A stretch of 64,000 nucleotides of DNA from Prorocentrum cordatum (GCA_963575745.1 CAUYUJ010000916.1:1-64000); one strand, 5' to 3'; positions 53,557-64,000 are shown, counted from the stretch's first letter. A program made the numbers and translations. Notes: a model not told the origin generated them from the sequence alone.

Positions 53557-53845
53557 ATCCTCCTCTTCCTCCTCCTCTTCCTCCTTTTCCTCCTCCTCAT
53601 CCTCATCCTCATCCTCCTCCTCCTCCCTCCCATCCACGTCCGCCCCCTCCTCCAATGGTCCCCAGCGTAAACGTGCGCTCGAGGGCCGTCACCCCGTAAG
53701 GAGCTGCAGGCTCCGCTCTGGTGCCGAAGGCCCCCTGCCCCGCGCCCACGTCGCGAGAGGGTTGCAGGAGGCCAGCCCGCCCGCACATGCAGAGCGCCAG
53801 GCTCCACAGACGTCGAGCTCATCCAAGCGATCGGAGCGTTGGTCG
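53557..53845. other. (TCC)n and GC-rich spacer
   Basis: TCC/TCATCC repeats to 53660, then unique sequence with no recognised gene. Confidence 0.6.
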
Positions 53846-53990
53846 TCCACCTCGTCCTCCTCCTCCTCCTCCTCCTCCTCCTCCTCCTCCTCCTCCTCCT
53901 CTCTCCTCCTCCTCCTCATCGTCTTCCTCCTCGTCCTCCTCCTGGCCCCCCTCCTCCTCCTCCACCTCGTCCTCCTTACAGTCCTCCCTC
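53846..53990. repeat. (TCC)n tract
   Basis: Pure TCC with TCG interruptions. Confidence 0.95.
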
Positions 53991-54124
53991 GTCCACGCTG
54001 CCCCTGCCGTGCGGTGCTGCCCTCTGCGCCACGCTCCGCGCAGCGCGGGCCTCGTCGGAAGCGGGACCGCGTGCCCATTGCGACATTGCGCCACCTTCCC
54101 CGGCGGTTCGAGGAGTGAGGCGAG

Positions 54125-54715
54125 GAGGAGCAGGAAGGAGAGGAGAAGAAGGAGGAGGAGGAGGAGGAGGGTCAGAAGCAGGAGGAACTGGGAGAATGGG
54201 TGAGGAGGGAGTGGGGAGGGCGGTACGAGCAGATGAGTAGGAGAGGAGGAAGACCGAGAGGAGGAGGGAGAGGAGGGGGAGGAGAAGGAGGCGAAGGAGG
54301 ATGAGGAGGCGGAGGGAGAGGAATCGGAGGAGGAGGAGGAGGAGGGAGGAGGAGTAGGAGGAGGAGGAGAGGAGTAGGCGAGGAGTAGCAGGTGGAGAAG
54401 TAGGAGTAGCAGGAGTAGCAGGGGAGGAAGAGGAGGGAGGAGAGGAGAGGAGAAGGAGAGGAGAGGAGTAGGAGAGGAGAGGAGAGGAGAGGAGAGGAGA
54501 GGAGGGAGAGGAGGAGGAGGAGGAGGAGGAGGAGAGGAAGAGGAAGAGGAAGAGGAAGAGGAAGAGGAAGAGGAAGAGGAAGAGGAAGAGGAAGAGGAGA
54601 GGAGAAGAGGAGAGGAGGAGGAAGAGGAGGAGGAAGAGGAGGAGAAGGAGGAGGAGGAGCAGGAGGAGAAGGAGGAGGAGAAGGACGAGGAGAATGAGGA
54701 GAAGGGTGCAGAACC
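54125..54715. repeat. GGA / GGAGA / GGAAGA polypurine tract
   Basis: Nearly 600 bp of purine, including GGAGAGGAGA pentamers (54470-54505) and GGAAGA hexamers (54535-54600). The longest purine tract in the window. Confidence 0.95.
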
Positions 54716-54929
54716 CTTCCGCACGTTCTGGGCGCGGTTCTGGTGGTCCCTGGGTTCGGCAGCCCGCGCCGTCCACAAATCGACACGGTGGGCTCCACGA
54801 TCATTGGCATCTGAAGTGCCCCATCTGCGCCTTCGGACCGTCGGGAGCGGGACCCGACGACAAAAACGTTCCTCCATATTGGCACCGCGCGTTCTCCGCG
54901 GCCACGCGCAGAGCGGGCTCGAGGCGGAG
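54716..54929. other. Short unique spacer
   Basis: GC-rich; no gene recognised. Confidence 0.5.
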
Positions 54930-55345
54930 TAGGAGGGGGAGCAGCAGGAGGAGGAGGAGGAGGAGGAGGGGAGGAGGAGGGGAGGGGAGGGGGAGGAGGA
55001 GAGAGGAGGAGGAGGAGTAGGCGACGTCGGCTTCTCCGCCCCCTGCTCCCTTTTTTGCTTGTTTTCGACGGTCAGCGCCTGCGGCGCAACCCGCAAGTTG
55101 GAAAAGAGTGGGGGAGGAGGAGCAGGAGGAGGTAGGAGGGGGGAGGAGGAGGAGGAGGAGGAGGAGGAGGGGGAGGAGGAGGGGGAGGAGGAGGAGGAGG
55201 AGGGGGGAGGAGGAGGAGGAGGAGGAGGAGGAGGAGGAGGAGGAGGAGGACGAGGAGGAGGGGGAGGAGGAGGAGGAGGAGGAGAGGAGGAGGAGAGAAG
55301 GAGGGGAAAGGAGGAGGAGGCGGTGGCGAAAGAGGAGGAGTCATG
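54930..55345. repeat. (GGA)n tracts
   Basis: GGA at 54935-55020 and 55110-55330 with unique sequence between. Confidence 0.95.
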
Positions 55346-55509
55346 TGGGCGAAGGCAGGGGAGGAGAGGGGGAGGAAGACCGAGGGGCCGGAGGAGGCGT
55401 GGGCCGTGGGGTGGGCAGAGAAGGAGGCCGACCGTCGGGACACTCAAAATGTGGGGGGCGCGCAGGGCCGTGCCAGGCACACCGTTCCCGTCGGATGTGC
55501 CGTAGGTCC

Positions 55510-55795
55510 CTTCTTTCTCCTCTCCTCCTTCTCCTCCTCCTCCTCCTCCTCCACCTCCTCCTCCTCCCCTCCTCGATGTTGCGCCTCCTCCTCTCGCCTC
55601 CTCCTCATCCTCCTACTCCTACTCTTCTCTCCTCCTCCTCCTCCTCTACCCTCCTCCTGCCTCTCCTCCTACCTCTCTCCTCGATGTTGACGTCCTCCTC
55701 CTCCTCCCCCGCATCTCCTCCTACCTCCTCCTCCTCGGTACTCCTCCTCCTCCTCCTCCTCCTCCTCCTCCTCCTCCTCCTCCTCCTCGCGGGAA
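55510..55795. repeat. (TCC)n tract
   Basis: TCC array with CTCGATGTTG interruptions at 55573 and 55680. Confidence 0.95.
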
Positions 55796-56285
55796 CTCCG
55801 TGTCCAATGTTGGGGTGAATGTGCGCGCGTTGGAACGACGGTTGCTGCGCCAGGAAAGGGCCACACACGAGATTGGGGCTCGCCTTGCTGGTGCCACGGC
55901 GACTGCTGCGCGCCAGCGAGCGCGCGGAACTGCAGGAACGACGATCGGAGGTCGCCGTAGGGTGTCACCCAGGACCGTGCGACGGGGGCTTTTCGGGGCC
56001 CTCTTGGGCCGCCTGCGGCGCCTTGTGGGCCGTGTTTGGGCCATTCCGGTCCGGGTAAGGCCCTTTGTTGGGCCTTCATGGCGCCACTTTGGCCAGGCTT
56101 TGTGTTTTCTCGGCGCCCACTCGGGGTGTCCAGGAGTTTTTTGGGGGACCGTCCCGGGGCTGCCTGGAACCGTCGTAGGGGCCCTCTGCATGCCTCTTGG
56201 CCCATCTCGGGTCGACGTCGAGGGCTCTTGAAACAGGCTGCCCCACATATGAATTCTCCCGAGCGGGAGTGCGGCGATGCTTTCT
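55796..56285. other. Spacer with GGGCCYT words
   Basis: Scattered CCCTCTTGGGCCGCC-type words related to the GCCTCTTGGGG family (55990-56060). No gene recognised. Confidence 0.5.
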
Positions 56286-56452
56286 TTCAGGGGGGAAAAA
56301 ACACACAGACACAATTAATCGTCGATTCCCCAGAAAAGATGGGAAAATATGGGCAGTGGGGGGGAAGACAGAAGCCCAGAAAATATGGGAAACTGTGGGG
56401 AATCCAGTTATTTGTGTGTATTGTTTGTGTGTCCCAGGGCCCCTTCATTCTT
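56286..56452 (+). repeat. Dispersed repeat family D, intact copy
   Basis: AAAAAACACACAGACACAAT, ATCGTCGATTCCCCAG, GGAAGACAGAAGCCCAG, GAATCCAGTTATTTGTG, GTGTGTCCCAGGGCCCC. Confidence 0.85.
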
Positions 56453-56860
56453 GCGGAGGACCTCGTGGGGATCCCTTTTTACCACCGTGCGACTTTTGCG
56501 GGGCCTCTCGGGGCCCTCTCGGGCCGCCTGCGGCGCCCTGCGGGCCGTGACTCGCAGAGCTTCCCTGGCAGCGAAGCTGCGGAAGTTAAGAGTAATACGG
56601 GATCACTTCTGGGCCGGTTGGCCAAAAAAACTCGACGGACAAATTGGTAAGATTTGCCCAGTTGAAAAATTTGCTGGGAGATGCTTGACGATTTGTTTTG
56701 GATGGGGCAGCTTTTTTCTGACAACTTCGATATTGTTCCTGCTCTCCATCTTGATCTCAGGTCGAACGGAGCATTCTGAGGGGTAAAATCTAGTAGGGCG
56801 GGTACTCGCCCTGAGACCATATGTTGTACGTGCGTTCGGCTTATAGACCGAATCTCGGGA
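56453..56860. other. AT-richer spacer, no gene seen
   Basis: Unique; leads into the 172-bp satellite. Confidence 0.5.
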
Positions 56861-56862
56861 TT

Positions 56863-57720
56863 CAGAGCAGCTACAGAGGTTTCATGTGCACCAATAACTT
56901 CAGAATCATTGCTCGTATTAGTCTGGAGGCTCGAAGCCTGAGATCGGTCTGCTACTCGAGCTACGCGCGAACAACGATTTGCACTCTGCAATTGTTTGAG
57001 GTACAGATTCCGTTGTTCGGCTGTACCTCGACATTGAGAGCAGCTACAGAGGTTTGGCGTATACGAACAGGTTCAACAGCGTCTGAAGGTCTTCATCACA
57101 TGCTCGAGGGGTTTTCAGATCGGTCTGATAACCAAAAAAACTAGTCCACTCTGCAACTTGTTCGGGCGCATGTTCAGTTGTTCGATTTGATCTCGAGATT
57201 TAGAGCAGCTACAGGGGGTTCACGTGCACCAATGGCTGCGTCAGCATCGAAAACATCAGTCTAGAGGATCCAGAAGCCTGAAAAAGCGGTCTGCTACTCG
57301 AACTATAACCAAAAAACTATTCGCATTTTGCAAGTTGATGGTCGCAGATTCAGTTGTTCGACTTGATCTCGATATTCAGGACATCTACAGCGGTTTCATG
57401 TGCAGTTATAGCTGCAGCAGCATCAGAAGCATCAGTCCAGATGATCGAGAAGCCTGATATCGGTCTGCTACTCGAGCTATAACCGAAACACTACTCGCGC
57501 TCTGGAGCTTTTTGGGCGCATGATCGGTTTTTTATTAGATCGCGAGATTCAGAGCTGCTACAAAGCTCTCAATTACTGAAGGTGATTGAGCAGCATGCGT
57601 CTGGAGCCTCGATCACACCGAGCTTGGTCGCCTATCCGATCTTTGCTCAATAAAGTATTAACACTCTAGAGCAATTGCTGACGCGCGGGTCTGCGAGATT
57701 TGAGCAGCTCAAGCTACGAT
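56863..57720 (+). repeat. ~172-bp satellite, about five copies
   Basis: AGAGCAGCTACAGAGGT-type starts at 56863, 57036, 57201, 57378, 57550 and a shortened one at 57701 (spacings 173, 165, 177, 172, 151). Shared: GAAGCCTGATATCGGTCTGC, TACTCGAGCTATAACC, GTTGTTCGACTTGATCTCGA. AT content is clearly above the window average. Confidence 0.92.
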
Positions 57721-57905
57721 TGGAAATGCGATCATTTGTACAGGCGTCCTGCTCGGACAGAAGCTCTACGAGCTCCCCGGCGGCAACTTTGGTTGACGGT
57801 TTACCGCCGGCGCCCATTATTGGGGCCATTTTGGGGCTCAGTGGGGCCTTTGTTGGGCCGTCTAGGGCCATGTTGGGCTGTCGCGGGGCCTTCTCGAGGT
57901 CCTTG

Positions 57906-58030
57906 GCATCGCTCGGACGTGTGCATTTTTTCCTCGGTGGGGACCATCGAGGAGCATCCTTGATAATTTGGCGAAAAAACCACGCACGAAACCGAAACAA
58001 AACACAGGGAATGGACGTCCGAGCGATGGC
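57906..58030 (+). mobile_element. TIR element, family A (copy 3)
   Basis: Left GCATCGCTCGGACGT, right ACGTCCGAGCGATGGC, and an interior nearly identical to copy 1 (GGCGAAAAAACCACGCA, ACACAGGGAATGG). Preceded by GCCTCTTGGGG-like words (57820-57900). Confidence 0.85.
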
Positions 58031-58425
58031 GAGCTCTGTGTTATCTTTGGCGCCTCTTGGGTTGGCCAGGGGCCACTGGGAGCCGCCGTCGGGCCGTATG
58101 CGAAGCCTCTTGGCCCGTCTCGGGTCGCCAGCCAGGGCCTCTGAAGTCAGTGTGCCGAAGATGATCGTTTTCCGCGAGGGAATTTTTCAGTTGGAGTCAG
58201 CATCTCGGAGCAGCACGCGGTGTCGAGCAATCCCGACGCCCTCCATCCGCTCCTCCGTCTCACGCTGCGGCGCAGTGTGGCTGCAGTGGTGCGCAGTGCT
58301 CGCAGGTGGAGACATCATGTTGGTGGCTCGTCCGGTGGAGGGGAAAGAAAAAAGGAAAAACAAAAACAAACAAAAAAAACAAAAACAAAAAAAACGCGAT
58401 GGAATCAGCGTATTTTGGCTTATTG
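58031..58425. other. Spacer with A-rich tract
   Basis: (AAAAAC)n-like tract at 58345-58396. No gene recognised. Confidence 0.55.
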
Positions 58426-58700
58426 GGGAGGGAGTCCTCAGGGGGGGCACCTTGGGGCGTCTAGGTGGCTTCGGGGGGCCCTCCTAGGCCATCTGCGTCG
58501 CTCGGCGGGCCGTGTTAGGACCATTTTGGGTTGGGTGGGGCTCGCGTTAGGCCGTAGTGGGGCCATCCTGAGCGGTCTTGATCCCGTCTCGGGGTCCTCT
58601 TGGGCTGTCTTGGGCGTCTCTTGAGCCGTCCCGGGGCTGCCTGGAGCCGTCGTAGGGCCTCTTGGAGGCCTCTTGGCCAGTCTTGAGCCGGTGGCCAGGG
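58426..58700. repeat. GCCTCTTGGGG repeat block 4
   Basis: Degenerate CTTGGGNCGTCT / GGGGCCATCCT words. Confidence 0.8.
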
Positions 58701-60815
58701 CCTCTGAAGCACTTTGCCGGCAATGCCAGTTTCCCAAGGAGCGGGCCAAGTTGGGCTTGTTGGGGCCCTCGTGAGGAGTCTCTTGGAGGCTTCGTGGGCT
58801 GCTTTGAAGGCGTCACAGGATGGCTGGGTGCCATCGGTGGTGAAGGGTAGTTACCAGCTTGGTGGTCGCTCCCGGCTGCGTGCAAGTCGCCGCTCATATT
58901 CGGGGGAGCGCGCGGGAGATTGCAGAGCGCTAAAGAGCGTTGCTGGCAACCCGACATACTGACTGGACATATTGTGCCACCGAAGGCAGGCCAAAGCGCA
59001 GTCTTGAAGCCGTCGCCGGGGAGTGGAAATGCTCGAGATCCGAGACGCACGAAAGCCCGTCGGCATGCCGAGATGCGAGAGCGCGCAAGCCCACCACTGG
59101 CAGAGATCTTCCCCTCGCTATGGGGGGAGCGAAGGAGGTAGACCAACCCTGAACCCTAAAAAAGATCATTTCGATGTGGGGCGGGAGTGACACAAGAGCT
59201 GCCTCGCACCCCCCTCCTCCAGAGGAGGAAGGGGTGTGTGGCTGCGTCTGCCACAGAGGCCCCCAAGCCATGCTTTCGAGCGTCCTTGCAAGCGTCTCCC
59301 ACATGCGTTTTGAGCGCTCTGGACTGCGTCGCTATCCGGGGTTTGGATTGCACAAGTTTCCAAGCTTGCAAGCTCCCCAGGCATGCTTTCCAGCGTTCTG
59401 GCGCGCGTCTCCCACAGGCAATTCCAAACTTGCAAACTCTCCGGGCAGGGCCTCTCTTGGGGATCGTCTAGGAGCCCGTGGGAGCCATTCCGACGCCGTC
59501 GGAGGCCGTCCATGAGCATTTCTGAGGCTTCCGGGTTCGCCGGCCCGTTTCGCACAGACGTCCTCCCCCCCCTTCGATCCAAACTTCTCAGACGGAGCCC
59601 CCCCAGGAGGCATTCGGGGAGGGGCAGCCGTCTCACACGCTGTAGACCCCAAGGGGTCGGCGGATTTCCCACTGGCTCGCCGCTAGGACGTCGCGCCATC
59701 AGACCTCCCCTGGTCCCCTTTTGAGTGCTCACGCTGGCTCGACAGAGGCAGCCGCGTCAAGGTACAATGCTGCCAGCCGTCACTCGACGCATGCAGCTTT
59801 GCGATGGGCATTCCACAGCTGTGCGGCATCCGCACGTGCGAGCCAGGCTCGGACATCCACGACCATCCTCGGCCTGCCAGATGTTTGTGCGCTTCGGTTT
59901 CTGTTGTACCTGCCGCCGCGCGTCAGTAGCGACTTCTCTCGGGCCTGGCTCCGTCCCAGGTTGCAGTGAAGCCGTCTCCCCCGCCCTCGGTGCTTGCCTT
60001 GCCTTCTGTGTTATACTCCTGCGCCCGCGCGGCCCCTCTACTTGCACGCTCGTCCTTCCTGGCCCTGCAGGCCTGCAATAGCGACTGGAGCGTTGCCGCG
60101 CAGCGGTGACTTCGCCTTCAGTCGTTTCGCACGACGACCTTAATGGGCCCGGTTTGTTTTGCCAGCGTGATAGTAGTGCACACATACACGCACAGGCAGA
60201 CAAAGCACACACGCGCATGTGCGGAAGTGAGCATGTACTTCTACGCCCGCGCGCGGAACTTGCGTCTGTGCACCCAGATTCCTACGATCCTGAACAGCAC
60301 ACTGGGCAGTTGCAATACGACGTCGACCTCGCCAACGGAGAGTTATGGCACGATACTGGCATCCACGCATGAGCAGCACGCGAGCATTGCAATGTTGGCA
60401 CTTGCACCATGTCCACTGACAGAAAAACGTGACGACCACCAGCACGGCGCTGTGCATCACGTTGGGCCCTGAAGAAGTGCTATCGTCTGCGCATACGGCA
60501 GACCGCAGGAGGGGGCGAACCGCCACCGAGCACGACGTTGAACTGAACACCACAGGTTCAGCCGTTGAGGTCGGCACGCACGCGAGAAAGCAGTGATTCA
60601 CGCGGGCTCAGTTTGTTCAGCCGATTAGGGGGTGGTAGTTGTTCAGCTCCCGCGCTGCTTTCAGCGCGGGCGTAACACTGCTGGAGGCAGCACGCGATTG
60701 CTCAACCCTTGGGAGGGCACGCTCAGCAGGATACCTGCAGCCTCCTGCCGAGACCAGATGGCGCCGGCGCGTGCGACTCCCCTGTAGTGGTAGACGGACG
60801 AGCCTGGCAGGTCTT
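58701..60815. other. Spacer, no gene recognised
   Basis: Mostly unique moderate-GC sequence. Includes a two-copy 112-bp duplication (CATGCTTTCGAGCGTCCTTG at 59269 and a diverged copy at 59382). Several 100-150 codon frames are open on both strands, but none shows a motif. Confidence 0.45.
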
Positions 60816-60871
60816 TCTCCTCCTCCTCCTCCTCCTCCTCCTCCTCCTCCTCCTCCTCCTCCTCCTCCTCT
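60816..60871. repeat. (TCC)n tract
   Basis: Pure CTC/TCC trinucleotides. Confidence 0.95.
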
Positions 60872-61089
60872 GAGGGGGGGGGTCGATTGAGGGGGATCGG
60901 ATCGACTCGGCAGGAGCAAGCGTCAAGCTCCGCCGCCAGTTCGACACGCACGTCCAGCCCGTCCGAACACCTTGGCTCGCGAGCGGGAGCAGCGCGAGCG
61001 ACAGGCGGCCCTTCAGTGCAGGGCCCCAGCTCTTTGCGCGAGAGGCCGCGGTGGGACCTCGCCGGAAGGCCGCCTCCTTCGCCCGACTT

Positions 61090-61258
61090 TTTCGGGGAGG
61101 GGGAGGAGGTGGAGGGGGAGGGGGAGGAGGGGGAGGCGGAAGAGGAGGAGGAGGGGGAGGAGGGGGAGGAGGAGGAGGAGGAGGAGGAGGGGGAGGAGGA
61201 GGAAGAGGAGGAGGAGGAGGAGGAGGAGGAGGAGGGGGAGGAGGAGGAGGAGGAGCGC
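61090..61258. repeat. (GGA)n tract
   Basis: GGA/GGGGGA array. The preceding 60872-61089 is GC-rich spacer. Confidence 0.95.
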
Positions 61259-61364
61259 CCTTCGCCCCCCCCTCGGAGCGCGCCGCCCCGCAGCCAGGGG
61301 ACACACACTGGCCCGTCTTGCGGCGTCCGCTCGCGCCGTGCGCCCCCTCTTGTCACTCAGGGGG

Positions 61365-61518
61365 CCCGGGGACACAGAACAAGTAGACACGAATCCCAGG
61401 ATTCCCCATATGTTTGCATATTTTCTAGGTTCTCGTCTTCCCCCCCAGTTCCCACACGTTCCCACATTTTTTTTCCTGGGAATCGACGATGAATTCTGTT
61501 TGTGTGCTGTTTCCCCTC
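61365..61518 (-). repeat. Dispersed repeat family D, minus copy
   Basis: Minus strand: GGGGAAACAGCACACAAACA, ATCGTCGATTCCCAGG, GGAAGACGAGAACCTAG, GGGGAATCCTGGGATTC. Confidence 0.8.
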
Positions 61519-61559
61519 CTGATGCACGCCCCCTTCGCGCATCCTGTGAAGACTCGAAG

Positions 61560-61773
61560 GTTTGGACACCCGAAATGGGTACCGAAAGAATGGGTACTAT
61601 GCCCAACAGCAAATGTTGCCCCAAACCAACAGCGGCCGCTGTTGGACAGGCGGCCTTCTGTCTCGAATGGACACAGGCCGCGGCGGCGCGGACAGCGAGC
61701 CCTGTTCAAAATGAACAGGAACTGCTGTTGGGCATTGTACCCATTCTTTCAGTGCCCATGTCGGGCGTCCAGA
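61560..61773 (+). mobile_element. TIR element, family B (best-preserved copy)
   Basis: 214 bp with ~48-bp imperfect inverted ends: GGACACCCGAAATGGGTACC ... GCCCAACAGCA against TGCTGTTGGGC ... CATGTCGGGCGTCC. Also an internal CAACAGCGGCCGCTGTTG palindrome. No coding capacity, although a frame runs through it. Confidence 0.85.
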
Positions 61774-61934
61774 GAAGAAGAAAGAACGCCACAGGCAAAC
61801 TTCTGGCGCTCCTCGCGGATTTCTTGCCTCCGCGCGGGGCCCCCGCCAGAGCGGCGCCAGAGGCGCCGCCCCCGGCGCCCTCCGCGCGCCGGGCAGGGGG
61901 GTCCGGCGCGGATCCCAGAAATCACCCAGGTGTC
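61774..61934. other. GC-rich spacer
   Basis: No gene recognised. Confidence 0.5.
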
Positions 61935-61998
61935 TCCTCCTCCTCCTCCTCCTCCTCCTCCTCCTCCTCCTCCTCCTCCTCCTCCTCCTCCTCCTCCG
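61935..61998. repeat. (TCC)n tract
   Basis: Pure TCC. Confidence 0.95.
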
Positions 61999-62110
61999 CC
62001 GCGGATCCCAGAAACCCGCGCGGAGCGCCAAAAGTTTACGTTTACGTCGTTTTCTCTTCTTCTATTCACGCCCCCTTCGCTAAAACGACACGAAGATCGG
62101 GACAAAATCG

Positions 62111-62239
62111 GATCGGGATAACTCGAAATCTCTGAGAATCGGCGGGTTTGGAGGATGTATTGGGCGCCGCGGCTGCTCCAGAGCGTTCCGGAACGCTCTA
62201 AGAGCGCTCCGGAACGCTCTGGAGCGATTTATCCCGATC
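62111..62239 (-). mobile_element. Hairpin TIR element, family F (copy 2)
   Basis: Perfect 11-bp ends GATCGGGATAA / TTATCCCGATC. The interior is homologous to 13513-13660 in inverse orientation, with AGAGCGTTCCGGAACGCTCT followed by AGAGCGCTCCGGAACGCTCT. Confidence 0.8.
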
Positions 62240-63180
62240 TTAGCCCTGTTTTATTCGCGCAGCATGTGAAGTTCGGTCTGAATTCCGTTTCTGGCAGGAG
62301 AGTCGCGCACACAGTTGAGCACAGGCGGGAGAGAGGCGGCATGCCGCAGCGCTTCCACACCTCCGCAGCATGTTGCCTCAGAGGCCCCGCAGAGAGCCGT
62401 GCTAGCAGCACACTGCGCCGATCGCCCCCCTTCTCAAATCTACACCGCCGCCAGATGTGCCTCGGTGCCCATCGCCCCAGCGACCCAGTGCCCGCCTCAG
62501 CCCGAGGTTGCCGCCGCCGCGTGGCTCACGGCTCCTACGATCATTGGCTTTCTCGACGTCGTTTTCCACTCGCATCCATTTTTGATAGGACGGACTCTGA
62601 TAGCTTGGCAACAGCCACCCGCTTGCTCTTCGCCTTGGCAGTTCTGGCTGTTTGTTTTGGCCGCCGCCACGAAGCCCGCCGCCTCTGCGATGGTAGAGGT
62701 CTTGATGCGTGCGTCTTGCTGTCCTGCATTGCACGTGATGAGAGGCGGCTCGCGCATTGCAGCCAGCCGTTTGCTCTTGGCTTCGCCAGCCAGCACCACA
62801 GCTTGGTCATCGCCAAGCTCGTCGCCCATCTTGCGCTTGCAACCCAACTCGTGGCCTGCGAGTTCAGTTCCGACGAAATTATCTGTCGCACTGTGCACGG
62901 CACTGGCCGCCAATGGCGCACCTCGCGCTCGAGCCCCAGTGTGGCGGCCGCGCGGTGCTGATCCCGCCACGCCGGCTCGGCCAACCCGTCCGCGGATTGG
63001 TGCTCGGTCTTGGACCACGTCTTCTACAAGTCTTATTGCGCGCACATGCGCACGCCGAGACAGCGCAGTCTCGCTGGCCCGCTCTTACGTCACTTCGGGC
63101 GTAGGCGTGCCCAGCCTGTCGGGCATGTCACTCAGGCGTGGTCAGGCTGTTGCCTGTGCTACTTGGGATCCCTTCCGCTG
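62240..63180. other. Spacer, no gene recognised
   Basis: Long frames are open on both strands (for example plus 62155-62961, minus 63045-62497), with no identifiable domain. Coding status undecided. Confidence 0.4.
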
Positions 63181-63930
63181 CGAGCTCTGGCCCGCCCACT
63201 TGGTCGCCGGCTCACTCGCTCACTCGAGCGAGCGAGTGGCCCCAACTCCCCCGCACGACCGTTCGCTCCCTCTGCTCGCTCGCGCGCTCGCCCGCCCTAT
63301 GGAGCGAGCGCGTGAGTCGCCCCCTCCGCTCGCACGCCCCGCCGCTCGCTGTCACGCTCGCTCGCCCGCTCGCATGCACCCTCAAGGAGGGAGCATGCGG
63401 TCCACATCCCGCCCCTCCCACCCGCGCTCGTCCGCGCTCGTCCCGCTCGCGTCCTCGCCTCCCCCCCTCGTCCGCCCGCCCGCCCGCTCGAAGCCCGACA
63501 GAGGGGGCGGACGTCTAACCGCTCAGTCGCGCGCTCGACTGCTCGAGCGAGCGAGCGAGTCGGCCTCTCCCGCCAGGAGGCAAAGGAGGAGAGGAGGGAG
63601 CTGGAGGAGAGGAGCTCGCTCGCTCCCGCTGGGGGGATTCCATCACATGCCGTCACCGCCCGCCGTCTGGCGCCCCGATGCCCTGCTCCCTGGGGCGGCT
63701 GGGCGGGGCCATCCACGCGCATCCTGGCGGCCCTCCCTGGGCTCGCTCGCCCGCCCTCGCGAGCAAGCCGACCGCCGCGCCCCGCCCGCTCGGGCCAGCG
63801 AGCGGGGCGAGACGACCCGTCCCCCTGCCCCCGTGCCCACTCTCTGGCTCGCCCGGCCCGATCGCCCGCCCGGGCGAGTGAGCGGAGCGCCCCCCCCCCC
63901 TCGCTTCTGCCCCGATCTCGCAGGGGCACG
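63181..63930. repeat. GCTC/GAGC-rich low-complexity region
   Basis: Repeated CTCGCTCG, GCCCGCTCG and CGAGCGAGCGAG words with many small palindromes. No gene. Confidence 0.8.
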
Positions 63931-64000
63931 GGCGGACTGCGGAGGGGGGAGAGGCGGAGGCAGGAGCTGGGTGCGGGCCTGGTCTGGGCCGAGCTTCGCC

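Noticed and set aside
62155-62961. 268-codon plus frame starting in hairpin family F
   Set aside because: Starts inside a mobile element; no domain; an opposite-strand frame is equally open.

Overview
The window looks like nuclear DNA of a dinoflagellate with a GC-rich genome. Prorocentrum-like is my best guess, but the genus is not proven. The evidence is a degraded dinoflagellate spliced leader directly upstream of an intronless reading frame (27859-27880, minus strand). In addition there are very few genes, enormous trinucleotide tracts (GGA/TCC, CAT, GAC), many satellites, and decayed non-LTR retrotransposon pieces. No operon, promoter, ribosome-binding site or other prokaryotic signal was recognised. 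No complete, confident gene is present.

Layout. 0-6.6 kb: satellites, simple repeats and short terminal-inverted-repeat (TIR) elements. 6.9-8.0 kb: a frameshifted LINE reverse transcriptase. 9.8-11.8 kb and 15.2-17.1 kb: two copies, in opposite orientation, of a ~1.9 kb composite element filled with CAGCCT satellite. One copy sits inside a dispersed ~160 bp repeat; the other sits inside a ~230 bp tandem array (14.8-18.4 kb). 19-23 kb: an 83-bp satellite, GGA tracts and a foldback element. 23-31 kb: three copies of a 1-1.7 kb macrorepeat, two direct duplications, and a retrocopied gene (26.6-27.9 kb, minus). 31-50 kb: mostly dispersed repeats, a RNase H fragment (40.4 kb), poly(A), hairpin elements and a Stowaway-like MITE. 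50.8-52.3 kb: diverged tandem repeats holding a second Stowaway-like MITE. 52.6-53.6 kb: an A+C-rich minus-strand reading frame broken by one in-frame TAG. 54-56 kb: GGA/TCC tracts. 56.9-57.7 kb: a ~172-bp satellite. 58-64 kb: more TIR elements, spacer, and a GCTC-rich end.

Common thread. At least eight families of short elements with inverted ends are present, most of them in two or more copies. They include four that can be aligned at both ends (labelled A, C, F and H below) and several near-complete hairpins. I found no transposase, so all must move by proteins encoded elsewhere, or be spread as introner-like elements. The retrocopied gene, LINE remnants and nested insertions show that this locus has been built by repeated copying and insertion.

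Limits. All alignments, counts and translations were done by eye. Family names (A-H) are mine. Long open frames made of GGA, CAT, CCCACG or CAGCCT repeats were not accepted as genes.
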